Positions 22,420 through 35,100 of a DNA stretch of 64,000 bases are shown one piece after another. Positions within the stretch are counted from its first letter, which is position 1. The number at the start of each line of letters is the position of its first letter. The translations under genes and the position numbers were made by a program. The DNA lies in the NCBI GenBank assembly GCA_024734555.1, contig JANPWX010000209.1, positions 62,001 to 126,000 on the forward strand, read 5' to 3'. Source of the DNA: Trochalopteron elliotii. Taxonomy: Eukaryota; Chordata; Aves; Passeriformes; Leiothrichidae. A model generated the notes under the pieces. The model saw only the letters and a program-made list of their open reading frames with translations. It was not told the DNA's origin and ran no database searches.

Positions 22420-25400
22420 TTTTGCCCCAGTAAGCAACAGCTTGATCCTTCTCCTTCCAATGCTGAGAGCGAGAAGTGTAGCTCTCACTCCAATGATAAT
22501 GGGTATTTAAACATCAAAATATGTTTAAGATTCTCTATTTGGTAAAGGATCTTAATAGGTAATAAAGCTGCTTTTGCAGACCGTTGGAATTCCTCTCTGT
22601 CTTTTTTTCCTTCCATCTCTTTTATTTTCATTACAATATTTTAAGGTTATATTACTTGCATACACCCAACTAAAAGGGTGTATGGTTTATGTATTATGTT
22701 CAAGAAACTTTAAGTTTTATAAGCCAAACAGTTTCTTATTAAAAAAAAAAAAAAGAAAAAAAAAAAAAGAAGCATATTATAGCTGCATACAGTTTCTAAT
22801 GCCAGTTCTGTGAGACTCCCAGCCTGGGATCTTGAAAGGTCTCTGAGCTTTCAGAGGAGAAAGCTGCCAAGCCTGTGAGTCCAGAACAATCAAAGTATTT
22901 GCAAGCTCTACTTGCAAAGCGGATGGCATTTGTTAGCTCTCCAAGCAAAAAGAAAAAGAAAAAAAATTAGCATATGCTTGTAGAATTATGTAATGGTGGA
23001 AAGATAATGAAAAAAAATCTAAAAAAAAATTAAAAATTGGATCCTACAATACCACAGTGGTATAGCTAGAATATCACCTGTTTCAAAAGTCTTTGTTATA
23101 AATCCATTGTAATGGAATATTCTCCAGTTAAGTGTGTGGATATAATGCTCTGTGTTTGTAGACATACACACTTGGTTTGAGGTCGGAATAACAAAATGTA
23201 GAAATAACAATATCCTCCTGAATTTTTCAAGTTTGGCTACAAATTTGAGTTAAATAGTGCTTTTTCATATAACTAAGAGTGACAGTGCTCATTTTCTACC
23301 TGGATATTGTATGAAAGTGAAGAGCATCAGAATCCCTGAAATAGCCTGACTGCCCTGTCAAACAAGGAGATCTGATTGATAGCCTTGATGACAGACAGCT
23401 AGGGTGATAGCAGCCATAGTGAGGATAAAGAAGAAAAAGAAAAAGCAAAAAGCCATCCAGGTGCAAAGCACACATCTGCTGCAATACATCTCTAAAGTAC
23501 TGTTGGTTTTGAGGAGGTAATATTCACCTTCTTCCTCTTCTCCAGGTGTGCCTGCTTTTTCAGGATATGTCTCACTTCAACTGTCTCTCATTTAGTGCTT
23601 GGTCCTTCCTCTTAGGAAGTTTCCTCTCTCTCCTTAGACAGGCACACACAGATCTTGCACTCTCCATGTCTGCCTGTCTGACAGTCTGCCTGACTCTAAG
23701 GATTTTCTTTCTCTTTCTTTCTCCCTACTTCTCCCACTCTGCACAACCCTGTTCACTGTAGGAACTATAAGCAGCAATCCTTCAACCTCCATGTCCGTGC
23801 CAGTCTGCACATATTTCTTCCTCTCCTGGCTCTTCCCACAGGTGCCTTTAGAGTCCCTCAATGCAACAACCTCTTTCTGAGGTGTATGGATCTGTTTCCT
23901 CCAGAGGAAGAAACAAAACATTCCTGAGAAAGAAGGCAGAGAATTGTATACAAGCATTACCTTTGCTCTCGAGGCCAGTTCTTCTCTGATGAAGCTCCCA
24001 AATCTCTGCCTCCCTGATCTCTTCTTCCCCTTACCACCCCCTCTGAATTTCAGCTTGTGACGAGTGACGTGTGCCTCTTCATTTCCCTGCTTTCCACATT
24101 TCCACAGTATTTCCATGGAGCCTCCTCCAGCTGTACCTCTCTTACCCCTCCCTCCCACTCCTGCAAACTAGCCATCTCTCCCCACACATGGGAGCCTTAT
24201 GGGAAGGAAAGCCTGGGCAATGGAGCCCTTCTCAAAAACAGCTCTGTCTCCAAGGACACCCGTGTTATCTTTGCCCCCGGTTCTTTTGGGCAGCTCTCAA
24301 CTGCTGGCTCTCTGGCACAGCTGTATAACTTCACATACTAGTCACAGTTTCCACTATGCAGTGCTTCTCTCTGGCTGCTTGAACCCTCCAGCCACCCAGC
24401 CATGAATTTGTTCACCGCGTTCTTCCTGCCTTTTAACTAACATGCCAATTAATTCTCTGCTGATTAGTTCATTCCTGATGCACTCTGCCAAATCTATTTC
24501 TAGTGGAATAAACAAGGAGGGATGAATCGGCTGCAATGTTGTTGTTTTTCTTCCCTTGACCCCCTCCCCCAGGTCTGCACTTGCCAAATCAAACAGGCTT
24601 CAGTCTAGTCAGTACTTAAGAAAGAGATTTCCAAACAAATGCAAGGTGTTAAAGGGATGAATTTTGTGAAGCAGGGGGTGAAACCCTGACTCTGGTCCCA
24701 TGTCCGTGTCAAACTGATATTTTGCTTTGATTACAGATGTGCAGTTGCCACAGCCCAAAGCTGCAGAATTGCTGCACACATCACTCATGACTAGACCCAT
24801 GGCACTCCTTGCAAGTGCCTTGGCCAAATCTGCATTCTTCTTGCTATTACTTCTCCAGTATCAACTGGCAAGAACACCCTCTCTGTTTCCTGACTAGCCT
24901 ATTCTTAACTCAGTTTTCCCCAGCGAAGACACTGCACTGTACAGTGAGAAAAAAAACCGCTTTTCTCACAGGGAGAAGGACTGCCCAGCCACTCAAAATA
25001 AAAGCAAACACCCAGAAGTAAGGAACCAGAGGATATGTGCAAGTGATACAAATAAAGCAGTTAAAAAGGCAGTATTGCGATCACAACAGATGCTGGTGTA
25101 AACCAGCTGAGGAGCTGATTGTGAGGGAAGCTGAGTGGCTTTTAAGCACAGTCCATATAAACATCAGCCACTTAAATTCAGTCAAGAAGAGAGAGGTTCC
25201 ACTGGAACCAGACTCAGGCATATCTGCTTCTCTGACACCAGAAGCATGTTGTTTTGGCTGCTCCTGCTCCCCCAGTCCCCCTGGCTCTGTGGCAGGGAGA
25301 TTTCTGAGAAGACTGCCTTATTTATGGAGTCTTGCCACTGAAACAGCAGGACACTCATTTGCAAAGTTATAAAGTACCAGTCTTTAAAATCAATGCACAA

Positions 25401-28331
25401 TGTACAGGCTTAACACAGACCAGCCTCTGGAGGAGCTGCAAACATATTTTTTCAGGGCTCAAACAAGAAAACAAAATGTCTAGGCACCAGGCAAATAACC
25501 CAAACAATCATCTGCCTCCAGCTGTTCCCCATTCAGCATGTGGCAAACACAGTCCAGTTATGCTTTTGCATCTCCCTGCTAAGCGGAAGCAAACTGCTGA
25601 TGGTCAGTGTGAGATGGGGACACCAGCTTGAATGCTCCAAGCAAGAATTCCTCCAGGGGGGCATAACACAGAGACACTGGGTGAGCAAACCTGACAGCAC
25701 TTCACAGCATGCATCAACCCAGTGTTGGCAGACCCAACTGCTCAGAGGGAAGAGGGCAATTCCCAGTGGCATGTTAAGACGTATGCTTGCTGCTGGGCAG
25801 TTTGCGGGATTTTGCAGCAGGTGCTGCCTTCCCTTTTGTATATCATATACCCTTATTATCTACCCTCTCCTTCTCTTTATTCCATCTCCAGTCCATAAAG
25901 CACTGGGCACTTCCCTCTGGGCTGTCAGTCACAGAGTGCCCAGCATTGGCAGAACAACACTGAAACTAGAGATAGACCCATCAGGAGACTGTCTGGGGCA
26001 ACCCTTTGCAGTAACTCCCTCAACTAACACACCCCATGAAGGCAGTATGTGGGCACATCCCACAACCTCAGGTGTTGCACAGCTGAAACATTTGAACAAT
26101 TCTGACCATCTTTTGGCCTTTTCTCATGCTAGGGTGAACTGGTGTTGGTTTTACTGCATGGGTTCATTACAAACTCCATGGTCATTTGCACTACTTAAAA
26201 CTTCCTGAAGTGTGCTGTTTTGCACCTACTAGAAATGTTATTATCACTTTTTCTGGGTTTACTTGCCTTTATTTTTTCTTACTGTTATCTTTCACTGCTT
26301 GATTGTATTTATTTTGTTGTTTGAACAAGCATTTCTTATTTGTTGGAATGTCTACTCCGTTGTGATGACTGTCATGGAAGGACTCAGCCAGGCACGAGAG
26401 GAAGGAGGATGGTGTTCTTGGCCTTGTCACATAGCCGCGCAGAATAAAAGGATGGGATGAATAGAACGGATAAAAACATTGGCTTAGCACTAATTAGCTA
26501 ATTGCATTAGCACTTAGCGCTTAGAACTTTGCATTCCTATGCATGATACAGGTTACTTCTTCCCTCTGGACACGTGGAAAAAGGTACAGCTCCTGCTCCA
26601 GCAGCTCATCAGGAGGTAATTGCCCTCTGATCTTACAGCAGAGCTGTGTGTGTAATCACCCCATTGTGCAGCTCTGCAGGAGTGACCTTGTCTAGCTTGA
26701 GGACCTTAAATAGCAGTGTTTAATGTGGTTCCTTTCAGGGTCAAGGAGCAACCAGAGGTTTTAGTGTCAGCAGGCTGGAAAAGGCTGTAGTCTCTGGCAG
26801 AAGGTGGCAAGAAGCAAGGGTGGCACAGGCTTAACACTGATGAGGGGCCAGTGGCTGTGTATTTTCATGCTTTTTGGCTTCTAACATTTTTGTAAATGAC
26901 CACATTGTTCACACAAAGCTCTCAGACTTCCAAGCCTAACCCCAAGTATCCCATTTTTCAGCATCTGGCTTTTTCAAACTGCTTTGGAAAAATTATGTGA
27001 CATTCACATAAATTAATGATCTATTTAGAACTTTTTAATTGATATTAGAACACTTGACAGGTCTAATTTATATGCAAATCAGCTTACATTCACAGCATAA
27101 AGAGGGAAAACTTCATTTCTCATGCTTTGCAAATCATTAAATTCTTGGAACATATTGCTCAGTCACATGTTCCTCAAAAGCGTCAGTTTAATCACAAATC
27201 ACTTGTCCTTGCAATCCATTAGCCTCACAGAGAACTCTGGGCTTGGGGAACAAGCCATTTTTGTGGGGATGCATGAAATTAAGAGTGGGCTATGCTGCAC
27301 CACAAATGTAAAAGCATAGCAAACTATGGGCTTTTGCACTGTATGTGTGTGTGCCAGATGTTAAAAGATCACATATGAGGACACCAGACTTCCCGGTTCC
27401 TGCTTCTGGCTGTTTTTTGCCATTCCTTTGCTCTCAGCTCTAATTGGTACCAGAAGCATTTTCTTAGAAGGAGTCACTCTACTGGACAGCTCTTGCCCTG
27501 TCTATCACAGGCTTTACTAACTGAGACTTGAAAAGGATCCAGGCTCTATCCTGTAAATATTTACATAGATACAGGACTGCTCTTAAAGCAAAGCCTGGAG
27601 GACAGGAAATGGCATATGGAACAGAAACACTCTGTATTCAGAAAGACCTGGAAGGGAAAGAATTACAACGTTTGTGATGGCTTCTCCAGAGTTTGCCACC
27701 TGGGACTGCCCCCGCAAATGCTGTGTTCTCAAGAAGGTCCCTCTCTGAAGCCCGGTGACATCGGTGGAAAAAACCCCTCTGGTACCAAAAGATTTTGGAT
27801 CAGAACTATTCTCTTTCCCGTTCATATCTGAAAAACAAACTCTCTTCACCAGCTAGACCACTTGGTGTCTCTCTTCTGGTCCTTATTTGTTTTTACTATT
27901 TAAGGAGTTCCAGGACAGACCTGGACATAAAAGAGTAAGTACATTATTTGCAGAAACAGCACCTGAAACAGGGGAAAGCAAGAGCAGCAGCAGATGCTGA
28001 GGAAACGTGATGTGTTCATTAATCAAGCAGAGTCTCTTTTGATGTATTTAGCCAATACTTCTTCCTTTCATTCAGTGACAGAGGATATTGCTTTGTGGGG
28101 TCTCACATAAATCATGACTTGAAGAAGTGGTGGTATTCAGTGGCCCATGTGTGGGCTTGGGAACCAGCTGGATCCTTGTGGCTTTGGGGAAGCCACAAAA
28201 CCCTCCTTGCTCAACTTCCCCATTGTGGGAAAGGGAGAGTTCACTCGTTCACTTATCTTGGAAGGCTGCGGTGATGATTTGAGGACAGCTTTGGAAAACA
28301 ACCTGGCTGTCTTTTGTAATTAATCAATGAC
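22420..28331. other. intergenic, upstream of FAM234B
   Basis: About 5.9 kb without a recognisable gene. Frames up to 222 codons (25540-26208) have no family signature, signal peptide or splice partner and overlap frames on the other strand. Poly-A rich tracts lie at 22741-22769 and about 22950-22970. The AT-rich stretch 26480-26525 repeats short TTAGCA/TAGC units. Confidence 0.5.
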
Positions 28332-28426
28332 AAAAATAAAATAAAATAAAATAAAATAAAATAAAATAAAATAAAATAAAATAAAATAAAATAAAATAAA
28401 ATAAAATAAAATAAAATAAAATAAAA
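28332..28426. repeat. (TAAAA)n pentanucleotide microsatellite, about 19 copies
   Basis: An uninterrupted run of ATAAA units over 95 bases, ended by ATTGC, with a short A-rich tail after it. It lies about 350 bases upstream of the FAM234B start codon, just outside the CpG island. Confidence 0.97.
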
Positions 28427-28555
28427 TTGCAAAATAAAAAGAAAACAACTCGATTTCTTCCAACAAAATGCTTTCCAAGAACGAAGCAACAACAATTTAA
28501 AGGGACTGGCACTTTCTGTGCAAACTACTCAGGATGACACGCCTATTTTCCATCT

Positions 28556-29110
28556 GTCAGTGCCCACACGGTCGTGCAGGCTGCGGAGATCCGGGCTGTC
28601 CACGGTCACGGGTCGCTGCCACCGGCCCGCCCCTCCCTGTGGGTCTCTGCCCCTCCAGATCATCAGGGACACTAAGGGCCTCGACTCCTCTCACGCCTGG
28701 GAACTACAATTCCCAGCAGGCCGCGGGGAGGCGCGGGGCGGGGGGCGGCGCGCGAGCGCACTGTTGTGTCAAGCATGGCTACGGTGCTGTCCCGGGCGCT
28801 GAAGCTGCCGGGTAAGGGCTGCGCGCCCGCGGGACGAACCGAGCGCCGGCCGGGCCGGGGCAGCCGCGCCCAGGGCAGCTCTGATCGCGGGAGGCACGAG
28901 TCCCGCTGCCTGAGGGCTGCGGGGCGCGTTCCCATAGTGATGTGGCTCTGTAGGGTGAGGCCCGGAGGTGCGGGCCGGTGGGGGCCCGCGGCCGTGGGAG
29001 GGACGCAGAGGCCGGGGCAGCGTCGAGGGGCTCGGAGGGCGTCGTGTGTGGCCGAGGGGGGCCTGGGCTGAGGCCCTGTGAGGGGACTGCGCGGGAGAAA
29101 AGGAGGCGCA
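28556..29110 (+). promoter_or_regulatory. FAM234B: CpG-island promoter of FAM234B
   Basis: The base composition switches sharply to CpG-rich sequence that spans exon 1 and the first 300 bases of intron 1. A GC box (GGGGCGGGG) lies about 40 bases before the ATG, and no TATA box is seen. This is the usual TATA-less island promoter of a broadly expressed gene. Confidence 0.85.
28702..28721 (+). promoter_or_regulatory. ZNF143/THAP11 (SBS) binding motif
   Basis: AACTACAATTCCCAGCAGGC matches the long ZNF143 (Staf) consensus ACTACAATTCCCAGCATGC, differing by one base in the final part. It lies 54 bases upstream of the FAM234B ATG inside the island, the usual promoter-proximal place for this motif. 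Match is to the consensus as I remember it. Confidence 0.8.
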
Positions 29111-32100
29111 AACCTCTCAGATCCGCTCCTGCCGGGTTTTACCCACAGAAGCCAGGCAAGGAGTTCGGTAAGTGCCAATGCAATTACCCAGGTAAATGTT
29201 TAAAACCTGCCTGCAGCCTCTGCATCTTCCAGCAGGAGATCTTCAGCGAGATGAAAGGATATTAAAGCATAAGGGGCCATTGTGTGCAGTGAGCAGCAGT
29301 CCAACAGCCATTCTCTTCAATAAGGAGATTAAAAGGGAATTAAAATACCTTGCCAAACCAGATCTTGGGAGCATGCTAGTTGCTGTTGGTTGTATTGTAA
29401 ACTGTGCCAATGCACCTGGCTGCATTAACTTCAATGGGAAAGTGCCTCATTGCTCTTCCTAACCTGCCTTGCCTTTGGGACAGCCCTGGTGTTATGAAAA
29501 GCTAGGAGACTAGCATTTAGTGATTTCAGCTTTATTAAAAGAAACAGCCTGGGTGAGGGGGCCCGTAGAGGGCACGCACACCACCACTGCTCCCGAGATG
29601 AGTTCTGTCATCTGGCGGATCTGGGTCTTCTCACCTCACAAGAGTCTCCAGGAAGACACTTACTGTGTTTAAGTTCATGGTCCCTGTGTCACCCGTGTGC
29701 TGTTCTGGTTAGGGTGACGAAGGTGGAAGGTTCCATCTTGGGGTTTGATGCTGTCCCATACTTTCTCTGATCAAAGATGTTGTTTCTAGTCTTTATTTGT
29801 ACAGTGGCTCGTTGCTTTAGGGGTCTTTGTTGGGCAACTCTGCCTTTGCTAGGCCTTATAGGAGTTCATACTTCCTCATTATATGACGTAATCCTCCTCC
29901 TTATCCCGGGTGGTTCGCCATTATGGATGAGAGGGGAGCAGCGGGGACAATACCTGACGGTAAGGGGGTTCACATAACTAGGAGCAATTTAACTAGTAAG
30001 TAATTAACTTACCTGATTATGAAACATTCATGAAGTATTTAACAGGCAACTATGAAACAGACAACTTTTAACATTATATCGGAACTTTATGTTAACCATT
30101 AATCAACTCTGGAAATTTATTTTCCACACTGGGACAGAGACAGGGCCCAGCTATGTGCTGCTGGGGAGGGTTCCTCTTTGGCACTACACACCACAGTAGT
30201 CCTGCATGGCCCCAGTCCGTGAGGCTGCGCTCAGTGGACTGATCATACTTTCTTCCTCCATCAGTCTGTGAAGGTCACAGGAATGTGTTCAAGGTCCTTC
30301 CTGCTGTCTTTTCATACCCCTTACCCAGGAGTCATTACTTTTAGTTTGTGGTGCCTGTTGAGTCTCATTCAAAGAAATTTTGTTTGCAAGTTGATATCTT
30401 CCTGGTTTTATATATATATACACACACTTCTGTTGAAATGGGAAGGAATACATTACCATGAAGTCTGTTTAGGAAGGGTGCAAACTGGTAGGTGTAGGTA
30501 TGCGCATTAGGGTGTGACCACTGGGGAACTGTGCAATAAAAAGTACAGATCTCTTCTGGGACCTCTGAAACCAGCATGATCGATTTGATATCTGCTGTTG
30601 GAAAACACTGATTTGGAAAAAATTGTAACAGGCCTTGCAGCTGCACTTAAGAGAATAGTTCTTGCATCAATCCTTAGGTTAAATTGCAGAAATCTTACCT
30701 TTCTTGTGTGTTTAATTAATGAAAAATGCAGCTTCCAATAGCAATGAGAAAGCAGAAAGACTACTGCTATATCTGTTTTTCCTGCCGCATCTCATTAAAT
30801 TAAATAAAATCAATATGTGCCGACTTATTTCCTTGTGGGCTTAGAGATATGTCTGCAGTACCCAGTACCAGACTGGTGCCTGCCAACTGCCAGAAAAATA
30901 ACCGGACGTGAAATTAGTACAACAGATACTGGAACCAGTGTGCCATCATCGTGATAATGCACTGAAAATTGCAGTCTTCTAAAGTCCAAAATCTGCTCTT
31001 TTCACTCCGAAGTGAGTGCAAAAAAAAGCCTTCCCAGTCAGTCGAAATCAGGAAAAATAAGATCACAATTAATATCTTTGAAGCAATCAGCACAAGAAAT
31101 GAATATTTAATTATGACTGGGACCTCATTTCAACACAGATCAACTAATGGGTGCCTTCTTTCCAGATCGTGATCACACAATGATCATCAATTCTTCAGTG
31201 AGAGGTCACATTCTTCTACTGCAATAGTTGCCTGTGGGAATATAGCATTTGGCAAAAAAATGGGGGATTTTCAAAGTCATAAAGTGTGATTTAGAGACTG
31301 CTGCCCTTGAAAGCCAGTAAGTTGGGACATTTTCCCTCTGTTCCGTCTTTGAAAGCCTCCATCATCAGTATTTGTTTTTTCTTCCAGTGGCTGCAAAAAA
31401 AAAAGAATATCTAGGGTGATGTGACCAGTAACTTGCTCTGATTGTAACCACAGGTTGAATGAGAACCTCTGTTTTATCACTGATGCCATGGGAAGAACGT
31501 AATGCAATTTAGAGCAGGTCAAAACAGAAGATGCTTTTTTGACTCTGCCTGTTGGAGGGAGGGAGTACAGAGCAGTAGAGAAACTGACTTTGCTGATACT
31601 AGCTCCACACCTGTGAAGTGCATGCAAGGTTTATATACACTTAGAGTCCCTTTAGAAGACAGATAAAGTGTGAGTTACACAGACCTGGTTCCTACATAAG
31701 GCCACAGAACTGCGGCTTGCTTTAGCACAGAGACTAATTTCTCATGGAGGCTACACAGTGGTTATCCTTTCAGGACATGTGGTGAGAGTTTGACCAAGAG
31801 GCCAGCTCAGACCTCAACATTTCTACTTCTAAGATGGAAAACTGAAAACTGTATGTATTCCCTGACAGCTGATTGCTTGCAACGGAGGCAGTTTTAGCTT
31901 TCTATTGATGGACAAACTTTTCCTCCAGCCTGAGCCTTGTTGTTGACCGGAAAAGAAAGAATTTGACTTCTGGAGCACTTTAAAATAAATCATCATTCTC
32001 TGAATGGTCTGAGACTGCCTCTGTTTTTACACTTTCTTTACTGGTTTTTATGTTTTTGTGCGTTTCGCTGAAAAATCATCTGGGAGTGATTAGTGAAAGC

Positions 32101-35100
32101 CAGATGTATTATCTCTCCTTCCCACATCAAGTGACCTAAAACTTGGATGAAGAGTCATGTTCCATGTGCTCTCTCTCCATCCAGGTGAATCGTGAGTTAC
32201 ATGTTCTCTGCAACACAAAACAGCCTTGGGAGGCTGAGCTGAGCACATGCTTGCTAGCATTCGAAACACATTCCCAAAACACCTAGAGGTTGGTTAAGGT
32301 TCTCTCTGAACAGTGGGAGATAAGTGTTTGAATCCTCTGAGATGAGATATACATTTGGGTTTTACATGTACTAAATGAGTGCTCCAACAGCCCTACTTAA
32401 AGGGCAGCACCTTCCCTCCTTTTGGCTTAAAAAGAAAAACCTGCAGGGCACATTATGTGTGAGTTTACTGGGTGGCTGTGCCTTGTGGGTGTGGCAGATA
32501 ACCTTTTGGGGAAAGATAGGGTGAAGGAGTGCCTGTTTCTGATTCCTATTCTGGCTTATACATGAATTAAGACTGAGCAGCACTCTGCTTTATAGCTCTC
32601 CTATAATTCTTCAGATTCTTAACTGTGTAGATCATCAAAAGCTGTCATTACTGTAGTAGCTGTTTTCTAGCCACTGATGAGTGGTTTTCAGTAGGACAGG
32701 TGTTCCTGTTACAGATTGCCGTTGACACCACTGTCGATGTTGCCAGCATCTGTCTCTGCCAGTTCAAGGAGTGGGTGAGCCATATTTTCAAGGTCATTTC
32801 TGTCTCCAGAAAGGGATCCAGAACAAAACTGTTCCAGATAAATTTAACTGATACCAATGCTTTCAGTTGCATCAAGAATGAACAGCAGGTTCCAGTGTTT
32901 TGGTTGACTGTTTGGAATTAAAATAATTAAACAAAATATAGTATATGTGAAACATAAGTATGTTTTGAATTGTTTTACTCAAAGGTCACCAGTTTCCAAA
33001 ATCTGGAGCAGTCTAGTTAACATAACTGTCTGACTTTGACTTCCCAGGCTTAATACCATTTACTCTTGGACCGTTTGTTTTTCATGCCATTCTGACCTGG
33101 CTTGAACTGGCACACCTGGATCTGTTGTAAGAAGCTGCAAGTACCATGGCAGCAAGACCTTTCTGGAATTTTTTTTTTCAACTGAGTAGTCTTTCAGTCA
33201 TTTTTTAGCACAACCTACTGTATTAGACGGTTGTGAAAATTGCGCTGCAACCTTTGAGCAGAGAGCTGTGTGCCACCAGGGTTGGTGGCCTTCTGTGCAC
33301 TTACAGCATGGAGCCAAGGTTATCAAGACTTCCTGAAAAGGCCACACATTGAGCACATGTTTAAAGCAGACCTAAGTGAAACAATGCAGTGTGTCACAGG
33401 GATACACCAGACTGACCTATGGGAATGCAGTATCTCTTGGCTGGGTGCTCTGCATCAGCAAGGAACTGCTTTTTGGAGTGTATATGTGCACCAGATTTTT
33501 TAGTCTTTTGTAGAAGCCCCTAATTTGAAAAGAAAGAGACTGTCTTAGATATGTGAACGTGTTGGATATTTTTATTTCCTTCTGTTAGTGTAGGTGAGTT
33601 GTTCTGGCTGTTCCACTTAGTGTGGGGCATTTGGTTTTTAGTAGGATTGAAAGTTTTTCTTAAATCCTAAAAATGAAGCTGAATAGCAGTTATAAGTCGT
33701 AGATGAAGGGAAAATGAAGGTCCTTTTGTGGGCTGAGAAATAAGGAAGAAGTAAGATATATGTGCTGCAAAATACACTCTAGATTATGCAAAGTAGGTGT
33801 TTTGCACTGACCACGTACTACAGTACATCTGTAACTTGAGTGTCTTTAACAGGAAAACCAGAAGTAAGGTATACTATCTTAGTCAGGAGGAATAATCATG
33901 AAAGCTCTAAAATCTCTGCTTTTTAAAGCCTTCCCATCATCTCCGTGTCTGAGAGGGGTTACAGCTTGCATATTTTTGCTTATTAGTTATGCCTTGCACG
34001 TATCACTTCAGCAATCTTTGGGCACAAGCTAGTTCCTGTTTCAGATCAGCTTTAAACAAAAGGAAATGACACAGATACCTGGGATAGCGAAGTCCCACCT
34101 GGGAATTGGAGAGAGAGAACCAGACTGAGACTCTGCAATCATTAGAGCACTGGCCATGGCTCCATGCCCAGCCTTGTGGCACAGGGCAGCTCCCTGAGAC
34201 ATGACCCTGCACTCATAGCTCAGGGCAGTGAGTCTGCGTGATCTTTCCTGTCCCCATAAACAGATGGCACCGGGCTTATGCCAGGGTGTGTGACCAGCCT
34301 CTACACCTGCCCTTGCCACACTCCCTGCAGCTGTCTAGGGCTTGGGGGAGAAGTTGTCTGTGTGTCAGGCATCTGTGCAGGAGACACCTAAAGCTAAGCT
34401 ACTTTCCTGCACCACCACCTGAAGGGATCAGTACCAAGTTATCTATCTTGGCCAGGCTAAGCAGAGACTGTTGGCTCTGGTGGGAGCAGGAACAGAGCAG
34501 CTGCACTGTGGTTGCCTCGGGCAGGGGTTAGAGCATTCCCTCTTGCAGAACTGAGCCATGCAGAGAAGGTGGTGTCTTGGAGGAACAGCCTGATTCCTCC
34601 AGACGTCATCATGTTACTGGCCCAAAGGGGCAAAATTACTTTCCCCTCATCTTCAGGGAGACTTCATGTTTCATTAGCAATTAAGAAAGTATTAGAATTA
34701 AATCAGGTATGAATTCCATATAGACATATGCATACACATACATACATGTATACACACACACCCCCACACCCACAGCCCTTTATCTGAGGAAAACAAACTG
34801 TCAGCATCTTTTCTCTCACAAATGCTACTGTAAACATGGAGAGAGACCCTGTCATTTCTCGCACACTTCTCACTTGGATCAATGCAAAATGCAGACTACT
34901 CTGTCATTCCTTCTGTATCACTCTCCACTGCAGCCTTTTCTCCACAGAGATCCTGCAAAAACTCATGCTTTATTGTCTCTCTCCATCTTTTTTCTCAGGA
35001 AAGAAGAGCCCAGACCTTGGGGAATATGATCCCCTCACTCAAGCTGACAGTGATGAAAGTGAAGATGACCTTGTACTCAACATCCAGAAGAATGGGGGGG

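Noticed and set aside
22023..22460. 145-codon minus-strand frame and overlapping plus-strand frames
   Set aside because: They lie in the GC-rich half of the solo LTR, overlap each other on both strands and have no domain.
25540..26208. 222-codon plus-strand frame in the intergenic region
   Set aside because: Long, but no recognisable family, signal or splice partner. Composition looks like random translation of non-coding DNA. Kept out for lack of support.
28253..28512. Frames with repeated FILFY on the minus strand
   Set aside because: Translation of the (TAAAA)n microsatellite; not a protein.
28672..29178. Minus-strand frame of 168 codons over the FAM234B promoter
   Set aside because: GC-rich CpG-island sequence has few stop codons; proline- and arginine-rich product with no family likeness.
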